Assembly (NCBI GenBank): GCA_949825045.1
Contig: OX463829.1
Location: 30,443,715 to 30,507,714, forward strand
DNA: 64,000 bases
Reading direction: 5' to 3'
From: Argyresthia goedartella
Taxonomy: Eukaryota > Arthropoda > Insecta > Lepidoptera > Argyresthiidae
Shown: positions 41,525 through 51,375 of the stretch, one piece after another
Position numbering within the stretch: the stretch's first letter is position 1
Layout: every line of letters begins with the position of its first letter
The notes under the pieces: model-generated
What the model saw: only the letters and a program-made list of their open reading frames with translations
Database searches by the model: none
What the model was told of the DNA's origin: nothing
Made by a program: the position numbers and the translations under genes

Positions 41525-43861
41525 TCAGTTCAGGAATTCCGACTCGAGCAACTTGATCTCCGTCCTCCCCGGCTGGAGATCGCTCGCGAATGATGTGTCG
41601 AAGGGATCGAAGTCTTCCGCAGGAGCTCTGCTTACGCTCGTTGGTTCCGGACTCAAGGCCTTCACTTGGAAGATATCGTCGGAGGTCTCGAGCAGGATGG
41701 CCGACGTGTCCAGTGGGTCTTGATTAGTGTCTTCGCAGGAGAATTCTTTGGCTAACAATTTTAATTCTGTCTTGCTGGGGACGATGTTCCCAGTAAATGA
41801 GGTGTCAAACGGATCGGTTTCTGGTTCTTCTGCTACCTTCGTCGGACCGCAAGGAGTCAAAACCTTCGTGTTATGATGTGTGGTCTCCAGCAGCACACTA
41901 GCCCTCGAAGGGGCCTTGCTCTGTTTTAGTTGTGTGAACTCAGAGTGGCGCCTCTTAGCTTGATAAGTGAACTTGGGAGCCAGTTCCTCGTCCGACCGAG
42001 TTCTTGTCAGGGATGAAACAGTATCAGCAGCTTCACCTTCGTCCTCGGGAATAGATTCTGTAATTGACAGCTCCTTGGTGTAGTATGGCGTCACAGGCTT
42101 CGGCTGCTTATTTTTCAAATCGGTGTCGACTTCACCGTCCTCGTCGACGTTAAATATGACGCTCTTGCTGACGACTAGGTTCTCGGGACGAGAAGCTCTT
42201 CGCTCTACTCTTGCCGGCTCAGGTTCCTCAGCTCGCGGGTCAAAGTCAGGATCGCTGTCAATGCGGTATATGGGCACCGACACCGGCTCTGATGCACCGA
42301 TTAGCTCCTTTTCTAGAAACTTTAGCTCAACTCTTCCGGGAGCAACAATCTTGTCAACGATGGTGGTGTCGAACGGGTCGATATCCTCCGGGTCGTCGGC
42401 GAGGTCAAGTGGGTTTAAGGGCAAGTCACCGAGTTGGCTCAAGTCGGTGGTGCTTCCACCTAACAGGTCTCGTGTTACTTTATTCTCCTCGTTGGCAATT
42501 ATATTATCGTCTGAAGTGATCGATTCTCTTATGCCCGACGGATCTGTTATATGTATCCGCACAGAAGACTTTCGCCTATTGTTGAGTCGACCTTGAAACT
42601 CTTCAGCTCTCGGATCGAAGTCGTCGTCTTCGTCGAGAATGACTGGCTGCTTGTTGACGAGCGCGCTCGGCAGCGCCGGTACGACGGCGTCAGCGAAGCT
42701 TGTGTCGAACGGATCGTCCCCCTCAAAGTAAGGATCGATAACGTCGATTTGGTCCTCGACGACTCCTTGTGCGAAAACTATCTCGTTCTTATCCGCTTCG
42801 AATACGGACCACGAATTGTCCACAACAGCTTCAACTTTTATTTCCTTATCTTCGAGCTTAGTCACTTCCGAACCTGCTTCCAACGATTCGGCTGCTAGCT
42901 GAGTGAATTCGTCGTCTTCTTCATCAAAAACAATATTTTTGACAGAATTTTCTTCGATTTGTGTCAATTCTGCCTCGCTAGTTTTCTTAAACGCCGTATG
43001 AAGAGAAACACTCAAGTCAATAGGAGAAGTAATAGGTATATCTTCGTCGACATCCAAGATACTTTTCTCGACGGATTCACTTTTCACCAGCTTGGCGGCT
43101 AATACAAGAGGAGTTTCTTCGGAGTTCTCTAACAAGAAATCTCCTGGGATATATCTCTTCGGTCTCTTGGTCGTGGGAAGAGTGACATTATCGATCCTGC
43201 CCGTGAGAACTTCGACTGCTACTCCGATATCGAGCACCTTCTTAGCGCCACCGGCGGTGCTCTTGGCTTCCTTCCCTTTGATTATTGCGTCAACGTGCGA
43301 GGTGTCAAAGATGTCGTCATCGTCCGGCTGATCCGGTGAGTCCGGAACGTATGCTAGCTTACACTCGCCGCGCTCGACGGCGTCCACGTACGAGGTGTCA
43401 AAAATGTCGTCCTGCTCGTCGTCGTCCGACTCGTCGTCGGTGACACCGCACTCGCTGCGGTCGCCGTCTGCGTCGTGCGCTGCCGCTAACTTTGGGAAGT
43501 CCGCTTCGGTGACTTCGACGATAGACTTGGGCGGGCTTGCAGCACGCGTCGGAGCCCTCTCCTTGCCGACGCTGTCGACTTCCTTGACTTGGTCAGGAAT
43601 TCGCTGGAAGAATGAGGTAGTCTTGATCCGGTCGAGATCTCCCTGAGTCTTCTTGAGCACCGAGTCTATGCCCGAGGTCAAGTCCTTGAACTTAGACCAC
43701 TCCTCATTCTGCTTGACGGACCCCTCGCCTGACTCTGCCGGCTGCTGATGCTCCTGTCTGTACTTCTCTAATTCCGCTTCTGTGAATAGTTCGTCCTCGC
43801 CCTTACGTTTGGACTTTTTTCCTTTCTTTTTCTTCTTAAGGCCTTTGGGTAATTTTAGCAT
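41525..43861 (-). CDS. stnA: stoned A, first cistron of the stoned mRNA
   Basis: This 778-residue acidic, largely disordered endocytic adaptor is encoded in one uninterrupted frame in the same exon as the stnB start. It opens MLKLPKGLKKKKKGKKSKRK, a basic leader I recognise from insect stoned A, followed by FTEAELEKYR. Repeated short modules follow: DIFDTSYVDA and DIFDTSHVDA near residues 150-190, then DPFDTSF/DPFDTT copies near 400, 500, 690 and 755 with a DPLDTS near 720, and two DFDPRAEE units. DPF motifs are ligands of the AP-2 alpha appendage in this family. The end reads RTEIKLLESEFLN. No methionine occurs after residue 1. The start context is ATAATGC (A at -3, C at +4), weaker than that of stnB. 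It acts at nerve terminals in flies; here that is by homology. Confidence 0.93.
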   Translation of the reverse strand: MLKLPKGLKKKKKGKKSKRKGEDELFTEAELEKYRQEHQQPAESGEGSVKQNEEWSKFKDLTSGIDSVLKKTQGDLDRIKTTSFFQRIPDQVKEVDSVGKERAPTRAASPPKSIVEVTEADFPKLAAAHDADGDRSECGVTDDESDDDEQDDIFDTSYVDAVERGECKLAYVPDSPDQPDDDDIFDTSHVDAIIKGKEAKSTAGGAKKVLDIGVAVEVLTGRIDNVTLPTTKRPKRYIPGDFLLENSEETPLVLAAKLVKSESVEKSILDVDEDIPITSPIDLSVSLHTAFKKTSEAELTQIEENSVKNIVFDEEDDEFTQLAAESLEAGSEVTKLEDKEIKVEAVVDNSWSVFEADKNEIVFAQGVVEDQIDVIDPYFEGDDPFDTSFADAVVPALPSALVNKQPVILDEDDDFDPRAEEFQGRLNNRRKSSVRIHITDPSGIRESITSDDNIIANEENKVTRDLLGGSTTDLSQLGDLPLNPLDLADDPEDIDPFDTTIVDKIVAPGRVELKFLEKELIGASEPVSVPIYRIDSDPDFDPRAEEPEPARVERRASRPENLVVSKSVIFNVDEDGEVDTDLKNKQPKPVTPYYTKELSITESIPEDEGEAADTVSSLTRTRSDEELAPKFTYQAKRRHSEFTQLKQSKAPSRASVLLETTHHNTKVLTPCGPTKVAEEPETDPFDTSFTGNIVPSKTELKLLAKEFSCEDTNQDPLDTSAILLETSDDIFQVKALSPEPTSVSRAPAEDFDPFDTSFASDLQPGRTEIKLLESEFLN

Positions 43862-43892
43862 TATACGAAATTGAACGCGTTTGTTTGTGTGG
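43862..43892 (-). other. stoned 5'UTR segment with splice acceptor
   Basis: Upstream of the stnA ATG the minus strand reads ctaattcacttctatatgtttcag followed by ccacacaaac, a good acceptor with a branch-like ctaat 24 nt before. If used, 31 nt of AUG-free leader precede stnA in this exon. The donor partner is uncertain. Confidence 0.5.
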
Positions 43893-45073
43893 CTGAAACA
43901 TATAGAAGTGAATTAGGTAACTGAATTTTATCCAACAGCTCACTCACTTCTTTCATGTGACTCTTGACGAGGAGCTGCTTATGGCAGACTTTCTCTCACA
44001 TTAGATGACATCGACAAATTTCACATAAATATGACGAAATGGGAATGAAATGGAAATTGAAAAGTAGGAAGGTTCCGCCGGCGGTAGCATTTAAGCTCAT
44101 TTTGAAAGTGCAATATATCTTTATACATGTATTGTGATGTAATGGTAGCACTGAAAATGGATCGTTATGAATTCGTGACGTATAAAATGAATTGCTCGAT
44201 CACACTGAAAGCATCGAAACTAAAGATGTAGACTGGTACTACCTAGATAACGTACAGATGTGTCTCTAAATTAACTATATAATTTCTACCGATTGGAATA
44301 TTGGAGAAAACCAAAATAGCATGATAAACAATCGATCGCGGTGGATGAGAATCGGAGTGGGAGGTGTCGGCGGAGGCAAGTGGAGTGTGAAGACTGCAGG
44401 CGACAGGCGTGAGAGCTTATGATTCGAGAAGTGTCGGCCGCCGGGGCGCCTCGAGAAGGGACATGCCGGCTGAGGGCCGCCTACTTACGGCTAGGGCATA
44501 CCGCTACGGCGCTAACTGTCACTAGCTGATAGTCTACCTTCATGGTATACGGTCAGACGCGGCGGCGGCAGACGGGCCACTACCGCGGCCCCGGCGGGCG
44601 GCTATCGACCGCGCAGGCTGCGCGCGCCGCTACCGCCGCCGCCACCCTGCCTCCTCCTCTCTCATTGACTAAAGTTCAAGAGTCGCTTGCCGACATTCGC
44701 TTGCAATGTGTTACGTGAGCGGACAGTGAGGAAGACTTTATCCTTCTTCTGATTAATCCGGGTTTTCTGATTTGTCTGGGTTACCTGAATTCTCATTTGG
44801 GTCAATAACGCCAATTTCTGACGGGTGAAGCGCAATTTTTACAACAGTTTAATAATGACTTCAATAAATATAATAAAGTCTGGCTAGGGTGTCGGGAGGG
44901 ATGATTGTGTTGATACGATTTCCGTTACCGGGGATCGTTAAAGGAAATCGGATTCTAGAAAATATATTTTGAATAAGGCCCCTTTTTGTAGGTCTTTCTT
45001 TCTGGGCCTTACCCAACAAGGGATTACTTATGTCGGCGATCGAGTAAATGTGCCAACTAATAATTTGTACAAC
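43893..45073 (-). promoter_or_regulatory. Presumed stoned promoter and noncoding first exon region
   Basis: From about 44390 to 44690 the sequence is GC- and CpG-rich, in contrast to its flanks. On the minus strand a GTAAGT donor occurs after ccctagcc (exon end at 44489), which could splice to the acceptor at 43892. This would place the start of transcription near 44.6-44.7 kb. The rest (43900-44340, 44700-45070) shows no gene. Confidence 0.35.
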
Positions 45074-45075
45074 TA

Positions 45076-45402
45076 CGATTATTGAAACTTTTCCGTTCGA
45101 TACTTCTCGGCTTATTGTTTTTTTTTATCATAACAAGTTTACAGATTTTTCCCTATTGCTATCTATACACACAAACCACACGCACGGCACTATGGCGATG
45201 GGCTAGTACTCTGTCACCCAAAATGGAGTAATTGGAATGGAATACTGCTTGCTTGAATTGGTTTTGGTAACTTTTTGCGAGATTTAACTTAGGTTTATAC
45301 TCTCCACGATACACCTCTGTGCCAAATTTCAAGTGTCCATAACATCTTGATCACTTTCAGCGACTAACCGAGAAGTATCGAGCGGTAAAGTTTAACTAAT
45401 CG
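45076..45402. mobile_element. MITE with TA duplication, 327 bp
   Basis: The left end cgattattgaaacttttccg continues into ttcgatacttctcgg; the right end is its near inverse (ccgagaagtatcgagcgg... actaatcg). TA flanks both ends (45074-45075 and 45403-45404). TIRs are about 38 bp. No coding capacity. Tc1/mariner-type by target duplication. It sits about 0.4-0.7 kb upstream of the presumed stoned promoter. Confidence 0.65.
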
Positions 45403-45864
45403 TACTATACCTATGTATATATATATATATATAGAGCGTCCTTTTATCCGATCAACTTACTTATATTTTCCAATTAATCCATTATTACCCATGGAGGGAA
45501 AATTTACTAAAATAAAATCAGACTTTATTTTACACAACAATAATCCTTCGATCGGTGTCGTAACATTACCAGGGTTATTTCACTCCACAGTTGGCGGATT
45601 CGATTCCCGGTCAACACAGGCGATATTAAATAAAACCGGTCAAGTGCGAGTAGGACTTCGGACCCGCACACGCACACGAATACCAATTTACACGAAAAAC
45701 GTAAAACGACAGTCTTTTGTACGAGTATACCTTTTTAATTATTAATGATAAAAAATATATAGAACTACATTCAAAGCCGTACGTCGAAACATTGAAAAAG
45801 CGTTTTGTGTATGTTTAAGGTTAACGAAACTCTGTTCATTGAAACCGGAACTGGATAGAAATTA

Positions 45865-46315
45865 TAGTAGTTTATGTGACTGCTACATAATGGAGGGCAT
45901 TAATACTCGAGAGAGGGTTTATGAAACGAGTTTCATAATAATATCACTCGAGAGTTTTAATGCCTAATTATGTACACTTACATACACTAGTTTATCTACA
46001 CAAATATCATAAGCTCTCTTTGATGTGCTCAGGAACCCCATGTTCGATCAGCATTGTGGCATTGATCATTGCTCTGCAGTTGTTTAGCTTGTTCTGTAGT
46101 ACCAACTTCACAGACAAGCTAGGGGCGGCACGGAGGTGGGCGTCGGCGTTGGAAATATGAATGTCATAATTTGACAAATTTTGGTACATTATGGTCATAA
46201 TGATCAATATTCAGGTAAAAAATGAGTTTTTACCAAGAAGTTTGTTATTATGCTGGTCATAACGTGTGGTTTTTGGATGCAGTAAAGAGGGTTTATGATA
46301 CGTGTGTTCCTATAG
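45865..46315 (+). repeat. Unclassified element X, copy 1
   Basis: It begins near gtttatgtgactgctacataatgg, contains cataataatatcactcgagagttttaatgcctaa and gataagaaatgagtttttacc-like sequence, and ends with gagggtttatgatacgtgtg. Copies 2 and 3 are at 46930-47240 (minus) and 49215-49605 (plus). There is no protein. Just before it (45405-45860) only a short fragment of the gtccgtcc-family repeat (about 45634) is recognisable. Confidence 0.6.
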
Positions 46316-46356
46316 ATAAAGTAACTAATTTACAGAAATAAAATCAAATATGCTAA

Positions 46357-46831
46357 TTGTCAATTGTCAATTGTAAGACGGGCTGGTTTCCGCAACTCGA
46401 CGACGAAAGCGCCTATTTTGCGTGTGGGTGGGAATGCGACATCATTCGAGCCAACCCAACTCCTCCAGGAACGCCAGCAGGCCCTTTACGTTACCGACTA
46501 TCCCTGGAAGGTCCCTCGATTGACCGAGGTGTTTAGCCCTGTAGTCCGCTACTCCTGTGCACTCCATGAGGACGTGAGCAGCCGTTTCTTCTGCCTCCAA
46601 GCAGGCTCTGCAAAGGGGGCTGTCGGTAACACCTAGGACATATAGATGTTTATTAAAGAAACCATGGCCAGTAAGTGCTGCAGTTACCAGTCGCATGCGC
46701 GGCCTACTAAGTCGAAGCAAGGTCTTAGCCAGCCTAGCGCTAGGGGACGGCAAGGCCAGCTTAGCCTGCCTGCACTCCTCATGGTTTGTCCAAAGAGTGG
46801 CATGATAATTCCTGGTCATTCCAAAATTCCA
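46357..46831 (-). mobile_element. 5'-truncated LOA-like LINE, 11-bp TSD
   Basis: On the minus strand it repeats the last 460 nt of the 29853-35095 element almost base for base (CRQAKLALPSPSARLAKTLL to LEELGWLE, then the caattgacaattg tail). The duplication aaatatgctaa flanks it at 46346-46356 and 46832-46842. About 14 nt of extra sequence (46818-46831) separate the truncated LINE end from the right TSD. Confidence 0.85.
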
Positions 46832-46929
46832 AAATATGCTAAAAAACTTAATATTATTTATAATGGTTTAAAGGAGCAATTATTAAACGTATGATGACAA
46901 ATAACTGAGCACAAAACTCAATACCTGCA

Positions 46930-47240
46930 TTTAAAGATCTTTTATCTGCACACGTATCATAAACCCTCTTTACTAAGTACAAAAACCGCACGTTACGATC
47001 AGCATAATGTTAAACTACTTGGTAGAAACTCATTTCTTATCTGAAAAATTACACATTATGACCATAATGTGTAGTTTTTCTGCATATTCGAACGCCGACG
47101 CCTGCCTGCGTGCCACCCCTAGTTTGTTTGAAAGTTTGTAAAGTTGGTACTGACATTCAAATTTCGAACGCCGACGCCCGCCTGCGTGAAGTTGGTACTA
47201 GGCATTAAAACTCTCGAGTGATATTATTATGAAACGAGCC
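46930..47240 (-). repeat. Element X, copy 2 (inverted)
   Basis: Plus-strand reading starts cacacgtatcataaaccctc and ends ggcattaaaactctcgagtg then atattattatgaaacgag, the inverse of copy 1. It contains an internal 40-nt stretch (tcgaacgccgacgcc-gcctgcgtg) repeated near 47091 and 47166. With copy 1 it forms a large inverted pair around the LOA fragment. Confidence 0.6.
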
Positions 47241-47339
47241 GATCCAGTTTTCATCGATAAACAAATAACACAAAATGGCTAAGAAAATGGCCATACCAAT
47301 AATTTCTTGTATGGGTACTTCTTTTAATTCTTCAAAAAC

Positions 47340-47512
47340 CGCTAAAATCAGCTTCATTAGTTGTTGTTATAGCAGCAATAGAAATTCACCCTCTGTGAAA
47401 AATTTGCTTTCTATCTATTTCAGTTGACCCGGTAGAGCCCGGTGACAGACGGACAGTGGTGGCTTAGTAATGGGATCCCGTTTGGCACCCTTCGGGTAGA
47501 GAACCCTAAAAA
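47340..47512 (-). repeat. gtccgtcc-family repeat fragment
   Basis: Inverse of the 5' half of the repeat at 38530: gacagacggacagtggtggc, then tagtaatgggatcccgtttgg and cacccttcgggtagagaaccc. The 3' half is absent. Confidence 0.6.
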
Positions 47513-48290
47513 TCTTTTAATATAGAATAGAATATAATGGCATTTTTTGCAGTATCAGCACAAACACACATAAATATGAAAATATACATAAAAGTGTACA
47601 TAAAAACAAAACTAACTTAAAGTATGAAAAAGTTAAAAATATCTTTAAAAAGTAGGTACCAACAAATGAGTGGTTTAGCAGCCGGGTGCTCCTGCTGCGA
47701 CTACGAAAGGGCTCATACTCAGCATATTGTGACAGGAAGGCCTGCGATGCTATTCGGTTTTCAGTTCAGACCCGAAAGTCTACGTCAGTTTAAAATGTTG
47801 GTATTAACAGGTGGCTAGAGTAACATAACCTAAAATAAATCTACCAGAAATAATGTCGTCGTGAAAGAAATTGTAAGTAAAATTAATTTCCAGGAATTAA
47901 TAAATTTTTGGATTAAATCATAATATCGAGTCATACACAAATCATAATAATATTATATTGCTACACTATGCAGAGTGCGAAAAAAATATGTCAAAAGTAA
48001 TAAAATAATAGCAAAAATGTAAACGCGATACACAGTAGCGGTGTCGTCGCAGTATCAGGTATCCTGCTTTTGTAGATGTAATAATCGTGTTCGAATGTGT
48101 GTTTTAAATGTGACTCTTGATTTTAACTCTCGAAGAGGAGGGGGTTTATCATTCCTACATTTTGTGGTCAGATATCTAAAACTACCACGAAACGCCGCAG
48201 TCTATTTGTGTGGTGCCGCGTATTCTACAGATCAGCATCTCAAATAGCGAGCTCTTATTGAGTTAGAGTAAATCGACGTCATATTACGTG
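47513..48290. other. Noncoding stretch, nothing recognised
   Basis: Short AT-rich open frames only. No domain, RNA gene or repeat structure that I can support. Confidence 0.4.
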
Positions 48291-48339
48291 TGGTTACTCT
48301 GTCCGCCTAAGGCCTTTGATGTTTGAGGAACACCGCATA

Positions 48340-48560
48340 GAACCAACCACCAGCTACCTTGGCAGCATAACCTCTCCACTAAGGTGCAGAGAGCGATGTA
48401 GGGAACCACATCAATAATGCAATAGGAGCATTTGCACAGCTCAAAGCCGTTTGGAAGTCCACCCAAATTTCCCACAGCGCAAAATATCGTCTCTTCAACA
48501 CCAATGCCAGCAAGTTATACGCGAGCGAGACATGGAAAGTCACTCAAGCCATAGCCATCG
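48340..48560 (+). pseudogene. LINE ORF2 C-terminal fragment (RTE-like)
   Basis: The plus strand reads GNHINNAIGAFAQLKAVWKS, then AKYRLFNTNASKLYASETWK. This is the C-terminal pattern of RTE-type LINEs (I-KA--AF--L---W-S, K-R-FN-NV---LY--ETW). Isolated fragment, no RT core. Confidence 0.6.
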
Positions 48561-48569
48561 ATCAATCAA

Positions 48570-49820
48570 AATCTCTTTATTACTGTAGATTTTTACATCT
48601 ACTTAGCAAATGTAAGTTTTAGCCTCTTCTCTTTATTTATTTATTTATAATAATAACGACATTGTATCAAACCACCGTCCCACAAAACTGAATATACCCA
48701 GTTTGTCTGTGGGATATGAGGCTCACTTAGTACAATGAAATGAATCTATTTAAACTTAAATAAGTAACAGGTGTATAAGGTATTTCAATTAGGGCAAATT
48801 ATGTAGGAATTATTTATTCAATTTCATTTGAAATTTAGCTGGGCTAGGCTCCATGCGTATGTCTGTAGGCAGTGAATTTAATATATATGTTACTCTCTTT
48901 TTTTTCAAAGTTCTGTCTCGATAATTATTGTTAACAGAAGGTATCTCAAATTTGCCTTCAGATATACTGGTGCCATGTTTGTGAGTTACGGGATGAATAT
49001 ACTGGTTACTACATATTATAATTTTACATTTAACAGAGATTGGCATAATTTTACAAATCTTAAACAGTTATGAATAGTCTCCTTTACATTTCAATTTGGT
49101 TTTTTTATTCACAAGCAGCTTTATAAATCGTGTCTGTAAGGATTCTAGTTTATCAATATAACTTTTAAATGTAACAGTCAAGAGCGTAATCTAACATTGA
49201 ATCTACTAATGCAAAATATATTCGTAGTTTATGTGAGTGCTACATAATGGAGGGCAACGGCTCGTTTCATAATAATATCACTCGAGAGTTTTAATGCCTA
49301 ATTATGTACAGTTACATACACTAGTTTATCTACACATATATCATAAGCTCTCTTTAATGTGTTCAGGAACCGCATGTTCGACCGGCATGGTGGCATTGAT
49401 AATTCCTTTGCACTTGTTTAGCTTCTTCAGTAGTAGTTCGAAATTTGAATGTCATAATATGTAGAAAAATTACACATTATGGTCATAATATGTAATTTTT
49501 CAGATAAGAAATGAGTTTTTACCAAGTAGTTTAACATTATGCTGATCGTAACATGCGGTTTTTGTACGCACTAAAGAGGGTTTATGATACGTGTGTAGAT
49601 AAACATTTTAATGTGCTAATAGGAACTTTATAACTTAGGTGATCAAAATTACCTAGTAAAATCCTTAATTTATTGCTAATGTAGTCTACGTGTTGAGACC
49701 AAGAGAAATTAACATCTATTTTAACACCAAGATAAGTTACAACGACTACTGATTCAATAGGTTTGCATTTACAATATTGTAAATTATTATGGAGACACGA
49801 ATAACTATGGGTTAACAATC
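48570..49820 (-). pseudogene. CR1-like LINE ORF2 C-terminal region, split by element X
   Basis: The minus strand from 49820 reads SVVVVTYLGVKIDVNFSWSQHVDYISNKLRILLGNFDHL (49606-49800), then element X copy 3 intervenes. The protein continues in 49070-48800 (HGTSISEGKFEIPSVNNNYRDRTLKKKRVTYILNSLPTDI) and ends near 48810. A J2-like tail fragment lies at 48570-48635. All pieces are broken. Confidence 0.55.
49215..49605 (+). repeat. Element X, copy 3
   Basis: It shares with copy 1 the start (gtttatgtgagtgctacataatgg), the middle (cataataatatcactcgagagttttaatgcc) and the end (aaagagggtttatgatacgtgtg). Here it interrupts a CR1-like LINE, which shows it is a mobile unit of about 390 bp. Confidence 0.65.
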
Positions 49821-49829
49821 TTCATAGGA

Positions 49830-50195
49830 CCAGTGTGGGAGGAGTAGGGCGGAGAAACTCCCACAGATTGAATTTTAGATCTCTTTTAAAAATTGGTTTC
49901 CAAATTCAAATTCCAAATTCCAAATGTCTTTATTACTATAGATATTTACATATACTTAGCAATCGTCATTTTATGCCACTTCTCTACATTGGACCACTGT
50001 GGGAGAGGAAGGGCGTAGAAACTCCCTCAGATTGAATTTTAGATCTCTTTTAATAATGGCTTATGCTTAAATAATACAAAATATATATATCATTATCATA
50101 ATTAATAAGGACGTATAAATAATTACAAAGTTATTAACAGCAAGGTCTGAGTTGAGCCAGATTAACCCCCCATACAGTCATTTAAGTTAATAATA
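49830..50195 (-). mobile_element. Two J2 LINE tails, inverted
   Basis: A partial tail (49830-49897) and a longer one (49900-50195) both show, on the plus strand, gtgggagga/gtgggagaggaagggcg, aaactccc and agatctcttttaa. The second starts with repeated aattcca units (tail) and ends with gccagattaacccccc, the ORF2 end. Both keep the 3'UTR hairpin. Confidence 0.7.
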
Positions 50196-50199
50196 AATA

Positions 50200-50900
50200 A
50201 TAATAACCATGTTTATTCAATAAAATTGCTACAGTTTTGTCATACATTGGTACAGACAATATAAGAGTCGTTACTCCCCAAAGTAGAGTTTCCCCTGTGT
50301 TTTGGGATAAGTAACATACGCTCCTCCCTACTTATATGCAACAATATTGTCTAACAAAAAAGAAAAATGTTCTGTAATTTAATTATGTACATACAGTTAA
50401 AATATTTGACTTAATTTAAATTTATAGTAACATTTAAAGTTATAAAGTTAAGGATCTTATATAATAGTTAAAAGTTAATTTGATAAAATGGGATTCATTT
50501 TTACATATGTGACACAAAACTTACTTGTAAACTTAAGTTATCTTGAACATTGTAATACCCCTTTTTCGACAAAGTCGCTTTAACATGGTTTTTAAATTGC
50601 TCAAATGGAAATTTCAAAATCTCCAGCGGCATCTTCTTGAAGCAGAGAATGCACTGACGCTTGAACGAATCGCTTCTTGAACCTTCGCGAGTCTAAACCG
50701 AAGAGCAACTGCTCTGTGATTATTTATTATGTTATCTTTAAATTTGGAAAATGTTCTTGCGTTCTACTGTTATAGTTAGTATTCAATTTTGTTAAAGTCC
50801 TCGGAGTCTGTGGGTTTTAAATTATAAAATACTTGAATAGCTCTTTTCTTTATTATAAAAATAGTTTGAATATCCGCTGCATAACCAATCAACTATAGAT
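50200..50900 (-). pseudogene. 5'-truncated Jockey-like LINE, inverted
   Basis: The minus strand gives YAADIQTIFIIKKRAIQVFYNLKPTDS, NNHRAVALRFRLAKV and LSNLKTMLKRLCRKRGI, the C-terminal domain of a J2-type ORF2, followed by about 270 nt of 3'UTR. Frameshifts are present. Sequence 50900-51300 beyond it shows nothing I recognise. Confidence 0.6.
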
Positions 50901-51375
50901 ATTTGTAAATAACTGTTACATATCGGTCCTGACCCCACGTAGGGCTAAAAGGACTTAACTGAAGTGAAGTGTCTGCATCATTGCCCATCTATGGATGTAA
51001 GTACATAGGCATCTGCCTAGATAGGCATTCTAAAACGTTTCGTGTTGTCTTAAATATTAGTATTTTTTTGACTATTTTTTTTTTCATTGGAAAACTAACA
51101 GCACATATAAATATACAAAATTTTGCGTAGACTTAATGTTAGAATATAAACATGCCAATTACAAGTTTTCGCCTTTAAAAAGAAGAAATACATATAACTA
51201 TAACAAGAATACTTATGCCCATATTTACCCAAATTAACAAGTAATTGGTTGTAATGAAAGACAATTGTTAATGTTGGAATTAATGTGAATGTACAAATTT
51301 AATAACAAACAAAAAATCTTAATTTCTAAGCATTGGTTGACATAAACGCCACGGATATAGCGCCACAAATTGAGC

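Noticed and set aside
40702..41556. Long plus-strand open frames opposite stnA/stnB (for example 284 codons at 40702-41556, 157 at 42123)
   Set aside because: They are antisense shadows of GC-rich, biased coding sequence; they contain low-complexity Gly/Ser/Arg runs and no domain, while the minus strand has clear stoned homology.
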